From assembly GCA_945643635.1 (NCBI GenBank), contig CALZFC010000005.1, forward strand, positions 1,082,501 through 1,146,500: a DNA stretch of 64,000 nt, given 5' to 3'. Below the pieces are notes generated by a model. The model had not been told where the DNA came from. It was given only the letters and a program-made list of their open reading frames with translations, and ran no database searches. The stretch is from Allodiplogaster sudhausi (taxonomy: Eukaryota > Nematoda > Chromadorea > Rhabditida > Diplogasteridae). The position numbers were made by a program, and so were the translations under genes. Positions 10,885-22,513 of the stretch are shown piece by piece; position 1 is the first letter of the stretch; the number at the start of each line of letters is the position of its first letter.

Positions 10885-12797
10885 ATGGCTGGTCGTTTGC
10901 TCCAGCCGCTCTGCTCTCGCTTGCCCCGGAGAGAGCTCTCTTTCTCTGCCCTTTCCTCCGCAACCATCCTCACTCGTCCCTCTTTCCCCCCTCTCTCTTA
11001 CCTTCCCGCTTTGCTCTCTCCTTCTTCCCAGAACTCTCTGCACGGCGCATTTCGCCAGGCCTCTTCGAGTGGAGAGGACAAGGTTACTTTATTTGAGCTG
11101 ATAAAACTTTTAAGAATTTTGACAAGTGATGGTAAGGTGACGTTCTTTTTAATTGGTTTTGGTTTTTTTTCTGGGGACTTTGACAGGATCTGTATCACCG
11201 CTCAAAGTATGTTGTTCCTACTTTGATCTAAAAATTTATTGCATTAAAAAATCCTTTATATTCAATTGTTTATTGAATCTTGCGATGAGAGTTTATCTCA
11301 ATAAAAGGTAATTGTCGAAATCGGTCGTGCACTTTTCCATCTCGAAAGTTTCTTGCCTCTAACAATAAGAACTCCTATTTCCCCCAGTTCGATTTCGTCC
11401 TTCCGCCCGGTACGAACCCTCTCAAGATTTCGGAGAACACTTATCTCCCGAAGCTCTTCGAGTTCCGACAGGTTAAAAAGAAAAAAAAGTGTCTGCAGAG
11501 CTTTTAAAATTGCTGCTCTTATAGAACGAATAAATATGTGCTCAACAAATTTGATGCAAATCCTCAGGTGACGGACCCGAAGGAGGAGGCCCTGAGTGAG
11601 CTCCTCTACAAGTACGGAGTCGAGGAGCCACTCGCCAAGGTCGTGCAAATCGTTACTGCAAAATGTTGCCTTGTTAACAGAAAGTCCCGCCATCAACAAA
11701 AAACGATCATAATATTGCGCCTTTTTGCAAGCTCGGAGACACTGAATGATTCAGAATTTTTTTGTGGTGATATTGAATGAAATAATTAATGAATAAAGAA
11801 TAAGACTTTTTTGCTGATTGCAGGCACTGGGCGTCTCTGGCGACGAGCACTTCCCGTATCTGCAGTACTTCATCGAACACGCGTGTGCCCTGAAGGAGCT
11901 GCCACTCGTGCACCTCGCTATCGAGAAGGTCACCCTCTTTTCTTCTTTCTCTTTGACAACGCTTATCTATGTTGAATAATGCTTTTTTTCTCTTTCTTAG
12001 AAGACAGGAAGGCGGGCTGCCTTCTTCTGCAGCGACCTGGTCTACCGCGACCCGAAGGACGACCCGCTCAAGATGACTCTCCCCACCTTCTCCGAGAACT
12101 GCACTCACAAATGCTAGAGTCTCTTGAAATTCGCTTTCAAAATTAGTTGACATAACAACTGAGCACTTGTTTTTCTTGGCAAATACGAATCCTTTTTTCA
12201 GCGAAGCTAATGGAGGAGACTCGCGACATGGCCTTCGCTCTCTATCCCGACGAGAAGGCCGTCCTCAACAAGGCCAGCACGGAGAAATCATTCAGCTTAC
12301 TGAAATTAAATAACGTCACTCAAGCCAATTTTACTTTGCAATGTAGCTACATGCATATGTAGTAACAAAAAAATTCATTTATAAATGTTCTAGAAGTTTG
12401 GATACGTCGCGGAGCCCTTCCGTGGTATTCATCTGACTGAAGCAATGATCATGTACAACACGGACTTCAACGAGTACATGGCAAGCGTCTCATCCCCTTT
12501 ATGTCGCATGGGAACGCTCAATCCTCCTAGTACAAAATGATTTTATTTTTAAATTATTTCTACTAGCTAATGTGACCAATATTACATGTTATTAGAACCC
12601 ATAGAATTCTAAAAATACGAATAACAAAAACTTTCGCACTTTATTCAGAAACGTGGCGTGAACATCATCACTGGACACTGCCTTCATAGCAGCATGACTC
12701 GTGCCTGTCTTAATGTCGGATTCAACATTGTCGGACTGGGCAGCCCGCCAAAACGCAAGGATGGTACGCTGGTTAGTGAGAGAGAGAATGGCAGTGA

Positions 12798-12828
<31 letters not shown>

Positions 12829-13177
12829 TGACAGTGAGGGAGTGAGAGAAAGAGAGTGACATTGAGGGAGTGGCAGTGAGGGAGTGAGAGAGAGAGTAAA
12901 AGTGAGGGGAGTGAGAGAGAGAGAGAGAGAGAGAGCTTCAAAGAGATAGAATGTTTCGGAGAGCGTTCGGGGAGAATGCGGGCTGGAAAGGTAAATTAAA
13001 TTTCTAAATGTGTTAGTATTTAAGCGATAAATAAATATTCATAAATCTTATTTCCAACTAAAAAGTACTTTGAAGGCAAAGAAGGAGTTCGGTCCGACCG
13101 TCCTGATCACGATCGACATGCGCACGAGACGGAACTCCGACCCTCTGCCGGCCTGGCGGAAGGCCGGTCTCGTCTAG
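10885..13177 (+). CDS. GNAT-like N-acetyltransferase with mitochondrial-type presequence
   Basis: Nine exons fit in phase: 10885-11082, 11388-11471, 11568-11639, 11824-11928, 12001-12112, 12202-12272, 12394-12480, 12649-12771 and 13076-13177, giving 317 residues. The first 60 residues are rich in Arg, Ser and Leu with few acids (MAGRLLQPLCSRLPRRELSF), like a mitochondrial targeting sequence. The C-terminal half has FRGIHLTEAM (acetyl-CoA loop position) and GHCLHSSMTRACLNVGF (the Ser/Arg...GF helix typical of GNAT enzymes), so it probably transfers an acyl group from CoA to an amine. The substrate is unknown. Introns 5, 6 and 7 begin with GC, not GT (AAT/GCTAGA, AAG/GCCAGC, ATG/GCAAGC). Their phases match the GT introns of the paralogue at 6436. 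The fold assignment is motif-based, so the enzyme class is moderately sure. Confidence 0.7.
12775..12935. repeat. GA microsatellite in intron 8
   Basis: A GA array interspersed with GTGACAGTGAGGGA motifs immediately follows the exon 8 donor. It is purely intronic. Confidence 0.9.
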
Positions 13178-13179
13178 AT

Positions 13180-13945
13180 GCACACTCTCTCGTTTTCCCT
13201 CTTTCTCTCCGTTCCCTCTATCGCCCTCTCCTTCTCTCGGCCTCTACCTCACGCCTTGTCGATAAACTATTTTCTGATTAATGAGATATTTTGAAACATT
13301 TCATCGCAATAATGTTCGCATAATTGTGAAGATGGAGAGACAAAAGCAAATGTGTTAGTGCAGTCGTCGAGTTCAAGAGGTAAATAACCAGCAATAGAAA
13401 TTGATTATCACAGATGATAAAGAAATACATCTTCATGTGTTCCACGCTTATTTACTCACCATCGGGGGAGAGGAATCTTCAAGGCCTTCCACTATTCTAC
13501 TATTGTTCGAAGCATCACAACAAGTAGCTTTTGTCCATAGTCAGGCCTTGTCATAATGTAATAATATATAAATATGAAAAAAATACTACACAGTTTTGTT
13601 GTCCACCTTCGATGTAGAAGACCAGGACAGGGATAATCTTATCACAGGTTTACTTTCTGGAACTGCAGAAATGCTGCCAACAATCACAACGAATATACTC
13701 AGACGCTTGCTAGGCGGAAGGAATAAAGGAAAGAAAGAAATTTCCAGATCGTTGAATTTTATGAAAGTGTTCATTGTGGAAATAATGCAATCAGTTTTTT
13801 TAAAATCGTGGGAGAGGATAGATATAGCATTAATAACAAATAATAAAATAAATAACAGCATAGAGCCAGAATATTAAATGAGCAAATAATTAAAGCTGCT
13901 GCTGCTTGTAACCAAAATAATCGTCGTTATCAATTGAAAAGATCG
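13180..13945. other. Spacer between convergent GNAT and RanGAP genes
   Basis: CT-rich sequence after the GNAT stop is likely 3' UTR. An open stretch at 13596-13877 is readable on both strands but shows no domain, signal peptide or splice partner. I do not call a gene. Confidence 0.45.
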
Positions 13946-13947
13946 AT

Positions 13948-16900
13948 TCACTTCTTCCAGAATGACGGCCCAATGTTGCGCTGAGGAGCGAAGGAGAATG
14001 AGAGAGGAGCGGATGCTTCCGCTGCAGCCGGACTGAAAAAGAAAATGTTTAGAAACTTTATGTAGTACTCAAGAAGTATCAACTGAATACATCATACATT
14101 ATTGAAACCGTCTACGGCAGTCAACTAGCTCATATTGTAAGAATTGATCAGAAGATAAAGAAAGATTGCAAATTAAAAGGGTGATTTCGTATTTCTCAAT
14201 CACGTTTATAAATTTTACTAGGATGGATGATCATGGCTTTCAGTAGCCCTAAAAGAGAGCAGCACTAACAAGTGGTGCTTGATTGTGTCCTTGGCCGGCT
14301 GGAGTCGTCCCTTCTGGAGAAGTCCCCTGAGTAGCTGCTCAACTGCTGCGCGACTGACGCTTCCTTCAGGGACGAGACGTTCTTCCACCTGGACATATCA
14401 ACTTCATCAATCTAACTAAAGAGAATGTTGTGTTAGAACCCACTAAGTGTCCCGTATGCTTGATCCACTCGGGATCAATTACCAAATACAAGTTATTGAT
14501 GACAGATACAAAAGGACAGAAACTATGTGAGAGACAGTCTGAAAATGAGCCCAATATTCAATAATCACCCACCAAGAATTCCAATAAAAAAATTTCGTTT
14601 ATAAACAGAAATAATTCATTGATGCTAAAATATATTAACTGTTTCATAACAATTGCTAAATTACTAAATAAAAAAATACCCGCAGTACCCGGAAAGTGCT
14701 GTCGACGTGGGCAATGATGTGGTTGATGACTTGGACGGAGGAGTCGATGGGGCGGCGGCGAGTCTTCTCTACCTCTTGCATGATCGCATCTCAAACATTT
14801 CTCTCTCTGCATCTCTTTCATTCCCTTCGTCTCCTTCTCTCTCTCTCTCACTCTCTCTTTCCATCTCTCTAGGCTCATACTCACTTCAGTTCTTTTTTCC
14901 TCTCTCGTTTCCATATCTTTCTCCCCTCTTCCATACACTCTTTCTGCTCTCTCTCTCTCTCCCTCTATCTCTCTCTCTCTGTCTTACTCTCTCTCTCTCT
15001 CTTCCATACTGTCTCACTCTCTTCTCTACTCTTTTCCCTCTCTCTCCCATGTCATCTTTCCCTCTCTCTGCTCTACTCTCATTCTCCTCATCGCTCTCCC
15101 TATCTTTCTTTCCCTGCTCTCACTCTCTCTTTCACTAATATCTCTCTCTCTTCCACTATCTCACTCTCTTCTCTACTCTTTTCCCTCTCTCTCTCCCATA
15201 TCATCTTCCCCTCTCTCTTTTCTACTCTCATTCTCCTCCTCCCACTCCCTATCTTTCTTTCCGTGCTCTCACTCTCTCTTTCCCTAATATCCCTCTCTCT
15301 CTCCCTACCTGCAACATTGAGAGCGATGGTAGCTGCAGTCGGCTCGACAGTGATGACGCGTAGAATGGAGAGAATGAGCCTGGCAGTCTCGGTTTGATCT
15401 CGCGAGCCCGTCGCTGCCTTCTAAAGAAACCACTGATAGTTCACCCCAATCCAATGTAAATAATAGAAAATAGCATTCCTCTTAATGATAACTGTCATCG
15501 AATTCAAACAATTTCTGGGAGCCAATATCAACAAGAAAGATCTTAAACAAGTGATTCTAGCTACAAGTTCTAGGTACTCTCACCCCTACCGTAATCGTAA
15601 CAACTACCGTACTTCTGAGCCATCCAGTTGTATGATGAGGTCGCTTGGCTTCACCGCCCACGCACTCAAGGGAGCCGACCGCGGGCTTGTGAGGAAATCC
15701 TTGAGAGACCAGGACTGAAATGTCATCATTTATCCAAATTAACAATCTTCTATTTTTAAACGGAAATAAATTGACTACTTAGAAGAGGCTGTCCATGGAG
15801 CTTACAATCTACCGTCTGCGTCTCTTATCTTGCATGTTCTTTTTGTGAGGATTACAACAGTTCTTAAGATCCATGGGCAGCTTCTTTAAGTAGTTCGATT
15901 TCAATGAACACGCTAAATTGCGTAGAGGATCCATGATAGCCTAGCTACCGTATACCTGAACGGGAGGGACGAATGGTGCGCGAGAAGCCGGAAGGGTCGG
16001 CTGGAGGGAGGGGAGATTCTCGTCGTTCTCTTCGTCATCCGTCTCATCTTCATCTTCTTCGTAATCTTCCTCATCTTCTTCGTCAAACTCCTCGTCCTCG
16101 TCATATTCCCCCTCTTCGTCGTCGATGGATTCTAAGTTCACAACATAATTACAAAAAGTTAGCAAAAATAACTAAACTTTCAGCGTATAACTATACAAAC
16201 ATATTAAATATAATTAATATATCCCGCCTAATAAATCTCAAGTATTCTTTGGCATTACTTTCTTAAAACAACACATTTCAAACATTTCTCTCTTATATCA
16301 ACAACTTAATTAACAAGTCATTAAGATAAAATTGACGAGAATACAATAATTGAAATTCCCTTGTAATTGATTGAGTATTTAACCGTCTTGAAGATTGAGT
16401 CGATCCAGTGCAGGCGGTTCATCACCCGCGCCCTCCTCTCCGACATCCTCCGAGTCTGGCGGAGAGTGCAGCTCAGGCATTTCGTCTTCTTCTTCTTCCT
16501 CTGTCTTCTCTGCCGTCTCTTCTCTCCTAATCGCATCTCCTGCTCCCTCTCCTTCACTGTCGCTCTCCTCCACTTCTCCATTCCCGCTATCCACATCCGA
16601 CAGCGTGCCCTCGTCATCACTGTAATTTGCAAGGCAGAGGTACAAACCAGGAAATAAAAATAAGCTTACGATGCAGAATAACTTTTAAAAATACTCGTGT
16701 ACCGGTTTTACTAATACTGGATCTTAAATTCCCTAGATACTGTATCTTGAAAGGCCCAGTCGCCACCAACCTCTGCTCCCCAATGTCGATGAGCCCGCTA
16801 GCCCCGAGCTCGTGGATGAGGTCCGCGATGTCTTCGAAGTCGCCTCCGCAGTTGTTTCCTGCCAGTTTGAGCATCGCTTGCTTTCCTCTGCTCTTCCAGA

Positions 16901-19900
16901 TCGAGACCATATCTCGTACGGTCGAAGCGGGAACTTCGTTCGAATCCAACCCGACGTACTTAAGATGTTAATTAAGTACTTACGATATTAATTAAGACAA
17001 AGAAACTGGATGCATGGATCAAAATTTTACTAGTTTTTTTTTTACAAATATTATATCAGCTAACTAAAAAAGCCACTACTGAGTATGAATTGCAATTGAG
17101 CACACATTTGAGGTTCGATTGCTTAAAAATGTCGAGGATAACTGGCACTTTGGGTACGGGGGGCATTCTAGTATCCAAAAAGACTATATACCTTAAGATT
17201 AGGAAAGGGGTTGTCAGCCAGCACGCAGAAGATTGCGAAGGCTCCGTTGGCCCGGCACAACGTGTCACCGAGGTCGAGAGATTCCAGAGCAGGAAGTTCG
17301 CTTAGGACCTGCAAGGAGGACGGAATCGGTTCAGATATCCACATTCATTTCATAGCTTCAGGGACATCACTGTTCGTAACTGAACTATAACACATTGGTA
17401 AGGGCCACATTTAATGACTACAACTCATTCCTGACTTAAAGAACGCTATCATTGCATATAAGAGATTATATAATTCTCATTACCCGAAATTTTGGTTCCA
17501 ATAAAATGGATCATTTAGAAAAGAAATTAAAAATTTAGCAAAGAGAAAAAGTAAAGAAAAGACAGTGCTAATGTTGTGTAGCTACTATCTCACCATAGTC
17601 ATGGTTTCAGGGTGAATTGACATTCGAACCCGAGGAAGAACAGTAGGCATACAAATAAGGAAATGTTCACTAATACAGTAACCAGGAATGTGACTTACCA
17701 AGGTTAGTGCATTCGCTCCCCTCGCTGTGCACGTGTTGTCGTTGAGATTGATGACGCGAAGATTTGGGTTGTAGGCGAAGGACTGAGCCAAGGCCTGCGA
17801 AATTTAATCATTATTAACCAACTGAAAAGTATTCCGGTTCTTTTGCTACAATCTTTTTTCACAACTACAACACATTCCTGTGCGGAATTGCTAAGATAAT
17901 TGAAGGCATCTACTCATTATTCCAGCTTTATAACCATCACAAATTACTGTGAAGTTACAGTACGTCAATTCCTGCGGCCGTGATTCCGTTCTGCGGGACA
18001 GTAATCTCTTCGAGAGTTCCGATCGCCTAAAATGAAATAAAAACCTTAAAAAACTTTTTTGGCGTGAAATGAAAGCTCCGTGAGTTGAACGGTGAGAAAT
18101 ATTCGTCAACGATCAATGTTCAGTTTTTGAAACAGAAGCAAGTACTTACCATGAAAGCTCTAGCTAACGCCCTTGCTCCGGGAACTTCGAGGCGATTTCG
18201 TCCTGCGACGAATGTTTTCAAGCGGAGCTTCCTTCCTTGAGCCCGCGCGCTCTCAGCACACTTCCAGAGAGAATCGGCCACTGTCTGAAAAGGAACAGCC
18301 ACCAAAATATCTGCGTCTGAGCTAAGCAAAGGTCAATTAAGAAACCTGAGAAACATATTCAGATAAGCAGATAGATAGGTTAGATAGAGGTAGAGTGAGA
18401 GAGAGAGAGGGACGGAGAGAGAGAGAGAGAGCGAGCAGGAGATCGAGACGAAGAAAAAGGCTGACCACTCCGCCCACGCCGAGTCCATTGTTGTTCAATC
18501 GTAGAACCTCCAATTCGTAGGCGGCCGGAGAGGAGAGGAATTCCTCAAGAACATGAATGCGTTTTAATGGATAAATCTTTAAAGTAAGTAAATAGATACT
18601 AATCCATGTGTGTTCATATACAAATGCCTACTTACAACATTAATAAATATTGTTTATACCTGGATGCCCTCTGCACCAACGGGACCAAATGCATTGTCGG
18701 AGAGGTCGAGTTCCGTGAGACGTGTGCCCGCATTCATCATGGAGGAGCAGAGACTTCGCTTAAAGTTTAAAAAAATATATAATTAATCCAGCAGTGAGGC
18801 TGGAATGAGCAGCTTGACTTCTTTAAAGTAAGCAAGCCCTCTTATTTTTACAAGCGGTAAATTTATGATAACAATTATTATAGTTGTATCATATTGAGAA
18901 TAGTTGTATCATAATGACTATTTCAAAAAAAGAAGAGCCCGAAAGTTCCTTTTTAAAGGAATAAAAGGGTTGCCAGATTCCGGCACCTCACAGTGGCTCC
19001 TGAATTAATCCCACTCTGTTTAACAAGAGATTTTTACTTACGCTATTTCGGTCACTTTATTCAGAAAGCGAGAGAAAAAGGTAAATTTTTCTTTTTAATA
19101 CCACACCCGTTTTTGACCTAATTTTTCGCCTACCACACTCTGTTCTGGAAGACCATCAGGCATATCCTTTATTCCCAGTTTCTAGAGTAGAAAACTAAGC
19201 GAAATTAGTAGAACAGCTAGCTTAACCAACAACTTCTTTATTAAACAAAATCAATATCCCTTACCAGGATTGGCGGGATCTCCGGTCTCAATCGTCCAGT
19301 GAACATGTCACTCCAGAGAGCAAACTGAAAGAAATTATTGTCAATTGAAACACGAAATGACTAGTTGTTTTACAGTTTTTTTTCTATTTAATTCCAGCAC
19401 TCTTAGCTTACAATTATTTCCATTAATTTTTGAAACATGAACCAAATATAACTTAGAAATCTCAACATTTCTCGGTTAATACAAAAAATAAACAAAGCGA
19501 ACGGGTGTTCAAGGACGATAGGTCAGACAGGCTGTATACATTTTGTACTTTAAGTATAAGAAATTCAGCGAAGGAACTTGCACAATTATATACAGTTATT
19601 ATATACAGTATTCTCACATCACAAAACCGTAAAATAAGAAAAGTTGATTTCAACATGTGATTATATCTAGTAGGATTACATGCTGAATATGTACCGGAAA
19701 TGGCCACACCGCCATCATTTTTTTCCTCGAGGATCTTTAATCTTTAATCAATTCTGCAAACAAAAATTAGCTGAGATTGCTTTGAAATAAACTACTACAA
19801 GATATCCGTGCTGTTCATTAGCCCGCAACATCTTTTCTTCATACAACCCACTCAACCTCTGCCACCCTCAATTGTAGTCCAAACAAGAGGTCTTCCGACT

Positions 19901-20155
19901 GGCTAACCTTCAACTCCGGGTGCTTCGACAGTGCTTGTGCGATGCGATCCCCTGCATCCACCCCGATGGTGTTTCCGCGGAGTTCGAGTGACACCAGTTG
20001 GTCATAACTCTCGATTAAGCTAGCCATCTCTTCCGCTGCAAAAAAAAGGCCAGTAAACAAACGAACCCGAATTATCTATTGCACACACCATCGTCTCGAG
20101 TGTCGAGTTTCAGTTGTCTTCCAGCAAAGCTGAGACAAGTTGGTGAGGAATCCAA
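13948..20155 (-). CDS. RanGAP1 (Ran GTPase-activating protein), full-length copy lacking its ATG
   Basis: Seventeen exons fit in phase: 20089-20155, 19908-20035, 19265-19324, 18660-18758, 18466-18543, 18150-18284, 17964-18026, 17699-17794, 17192-17308, 16771-16958, 16384-16619, 15956-16131, 15613-15714, 15309-15420, 14689-14774, 14270-14388 and 13948-14032, about 650 residues. RanGAP1 signatures include FALWSDMFTGRLRPEIPP, ELDLSDNAFGP, LRLNNNGLGVGG, FVAGRNRLE and [11 protein letters not shown]. These are leucine-rich repeats that stimulate GTP hydrolysis by Ran at the cytoplasmic pore face. A long Asp/Glu tail (16384-16619, 15956-16131) and the helical RanGAP C-terminal domain follow. The start position has TTG where the neighbouring copy has ATG (20155). 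Otherwise the frame is open throughout. Translation may need an upstream start or an alternative first exon. Confidence 0.85.
14800..15308. repeat. CT microsatellite filling a RanGAP1 intron
   Basis: About 500 bp of CTCTCT tracts with TTTC, CCATAT and CACT interruptions lies between exons 15309-15420 and 14689-14774. A segment (GTCTCACTCTCTTCTCTACT to CTAATATC) is partly duplicated within it. Open frames here are artefacts. Confidence 0.9.
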
Positions 20156-20227
20156 TGCCACTGCGCTGAGAACAAGAACAAGATGAACGGTTAGGCAGAA
20201 CTGTCGCAAAAAAATTTAATAAAAAGA

Positions 20228-20338
20228 ACGCAGTACCAAGGCGTCGACTAACTCTTCGTCTTCCACGTTGATGACTTCGTCATATTCGCCCTCTTCCTCG
20301 TCGATGGATTCATCAGACAAGGTTCCCTGATCGTCACT
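20228..20338 (-). pseudogene. Stray RanGAP acidic-tail exon between the two copies
   Basis: Minus strand reads SDDQGTLSDESIDEEEGEYDE followed by VINVEDEELVDAL. The first part fuses the beginnings of the two acidic exons of the full copy (SDDEGTLSD at 16619 and ESIDDEEGEYDE at 16131) without their intron. The end resembles the DEELVDDM of the partial copy. It has an acceptor-like AATTCCAG, but its phase fits no obvious donor in the partial copy. Probably a duplication-deletion scar. Confidence 0.5.
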
Positions 20339-22034
20339 GGAATTGGAACAGTTCATTTACACATTTCAACAACAATTTTTTCTACTACATTTTCTACGCA
20401 AGTTATAATTCAATCGCGATTGTTATATAAAGCTCGAGCAATTTCTTTTCCGCTTCCAGCATCTCAATCATTTCCATGTCGTCGACTAACTCTTCGTCTC
20501 CCACGTCGACAACCTCGCCTGCTCCGAGCTCGTGGATGAGCTCGGCGATGTCTTCGAAGTCGCCTCCGCAGTTGTTTCCTGCCAGTTTGAGCATCGCCTG
20601 CTTTCCTCTGCTCTTCCAGATCGAGACCATATCTCCTACGGTCGAAGCAGGAACTTCGTTCGAATCCAGCCCGACGTACTTAAGATGTTAATTAAGACAA
20701 AGAAACCAGATGCATGGATCAAAATTTTACTAGTTTTTTTTTACAAATATTATATCACCTAACTAAAAAAAGCCACTATTGACTATGAATTGCAATTGAG
20801 CACACATTTGAGGTTCGATTGCTTAAAAATGTCGAGGATAACTGGCACTTTGGGTACGGGGGCATTCTAGTATCCAAAAAGACTATATACCTTAAGATTA
20901 GGAAAGGGGTTGTCAGCCAGCACGCAGAAGATTGCGAAGGCTCCGTTAGCACGACACAACGTGTCACCGAGGTCGAGAGATTCCAGAGCAGGAAGTTCGC
21001 TTAGGACCTGCAAGGAGGACGGAATCGGTTCAGATATCCACATTCATTTCATAGCTTCAGGGACATCACTGTTCGTAACTGAACTATAACACATTGGTAA
21101 GGGCCACATTTAATGACTTCAACTCAGCCCTGACTTGAAGAAGTTAGAGATTGAATAATTCCCATCTCTTAAAAATTTAGAAAAGAGAAAAATAAAGAAA
21201 AGACAGTGCTATTTTGTGCAGCTACTCTCCTACCTTAGTCATGGTTTCAGAGTGAATAGACATTCGAACCCGGGGAAGAACAGTAGGCATACAAATAAGG
21301 AAATGTTCACTAATACAGTAACCAGGAACGTGACTTACCAAAGACAGTGCAATCGCTCCCCTCGCTGTGCACGTGTTGTCGTTGAGATTGATGACGCGAA
21401 GATTTGGGTTGTAGGCGAAGGACTGAGCCAAGGCCTGCGAAATTTAATCCTTATTAACCAACTGAAAAGTATTCCGGTTCTTTTGCTACATTCTTTTTTC
21501 ACAACTACATCACATTCAAGTGCGGAATTGCTAAAATAATTGAAGGCATCTACTCATTATTCCAGCTTTATAACCATCACAAATTACTGTGAAGTTACAG
21601 TACGTCAATTCCTGCGGCCGTGATTCCGTTCTGCGGGACAGTAATCTCTTCGAGAGTTCCGATCGCCTAAAATGAAATAAAAACCATGGAAAACTTTTTG
21701 GCGTGAAATGAAAGCTCCGTGAGTTGAACGGTGAGAAATATTCGTCAATGATCAATGTTCAGTTTTTGAAACAGAAGCAAGTACTTACCATGAAAGCTCT
21801 AGCTAACGCCCTTGCTCCGGGAACTTCGAGGCGATTTCGTCCTGCGACGAATGTTTTCAAGCGGAGCTTCCTTCCTTGAGCCCGCGCGCTCTCAGCACAC
21901 TTCCAGAGAGAATCGGCCACTGTCTGAAAAAGAACAGCCACCAAAATATTTGCGTCTGAGCTAAGCAAAGGTCAATTAAGAAACCTGAGAAACATATTCA
22001 GATAAGCAGATAGATAGGTTAGATAGAGGTAGAG

Positions 22035-22066
22035 TGAGAGAGAGAGGGACGGAGAGAGAGAGAGGG

Positions 22067-22107
<41 letters not shown>
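22035..22107. repeat. GA microsatellite, expanded relative to the sister copy
   Basis: The GA array in the intron after the LRRLNNNGLGVGG exon is about 70 bp here but only about 45 bp at 18387-18433 in the otherwise near-identical sister intron. It expanded after duplication. Confidence 0.85.
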
Positions 22108-22109
<2 letters not shown>

Positions 22110-22293
22110 ACAGGAGTTCGAGACGAAGAAAAAGGCTGACCACTCCGCCCACGCCGAGTCCATTGTTGTTCAGTCGTAGAACCTCCAATTCGTAGGCAGC
22201 CGGAGAGGAGAGGAATTCCTCAAGAACATTAATGCATTTAATGGATAAGTCTTTAAAGTGAGTAAATAGATACTAATCAATGTGTGTTCATAT

Positions 22294-22513
22294 CAATGCT
22301 GAACAAGGTCGGCGCATGCGCCGTGTTGGACCCCCTCCCCCCCCTGCCTGGTCAAAATTCCGTTGAACCCCCCCCCCCCCCCAGGATGAAACATTTTTTT
22401 TTTTGCTTGAAAAACGGCACTATTTCCGCAATAAAGGTGATTTTTGATAGAAAGTTATTTTTCGGCTTTGTACCCCCGGCCTGGAGTCCTGCGCCGGACC
22501 TTGTTCAGCTATG
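22294..22513. mobile_element. 220 bp hAT-type MITE with 8 bp target duplication
   Basis: The element is bounded by inverted ends CAATGCTGAACAAGGTC and GACCTTGTTCAGCTATG and flanked by direct copies of GTTCATAT (22286-22293 and 22514-22521). The sister RanGAP intron (near 18610) has the empty site with a single GTTCATAT. An 8 bp duplication fits the hAT superfamily. The interior is GC-rich with a C14-15 run near 22370 and has no gene. Confidence 0.85.

Noticed and set aside
13596..13877. 93-codon plus-strand frame, open on both strands
   Set aside because: No signal peptide, cleavage motifs or homology pattern; it lies in the 3' spacer between convergent genes.
16934..16960. tRNA T-arm-like GTTCGAATCC
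   Set aside because: It is coding sequence of RanGAP1 (SNEV region); no cloverleaf can be built. The same word near 26334 is intronic or coding in Argonaute.
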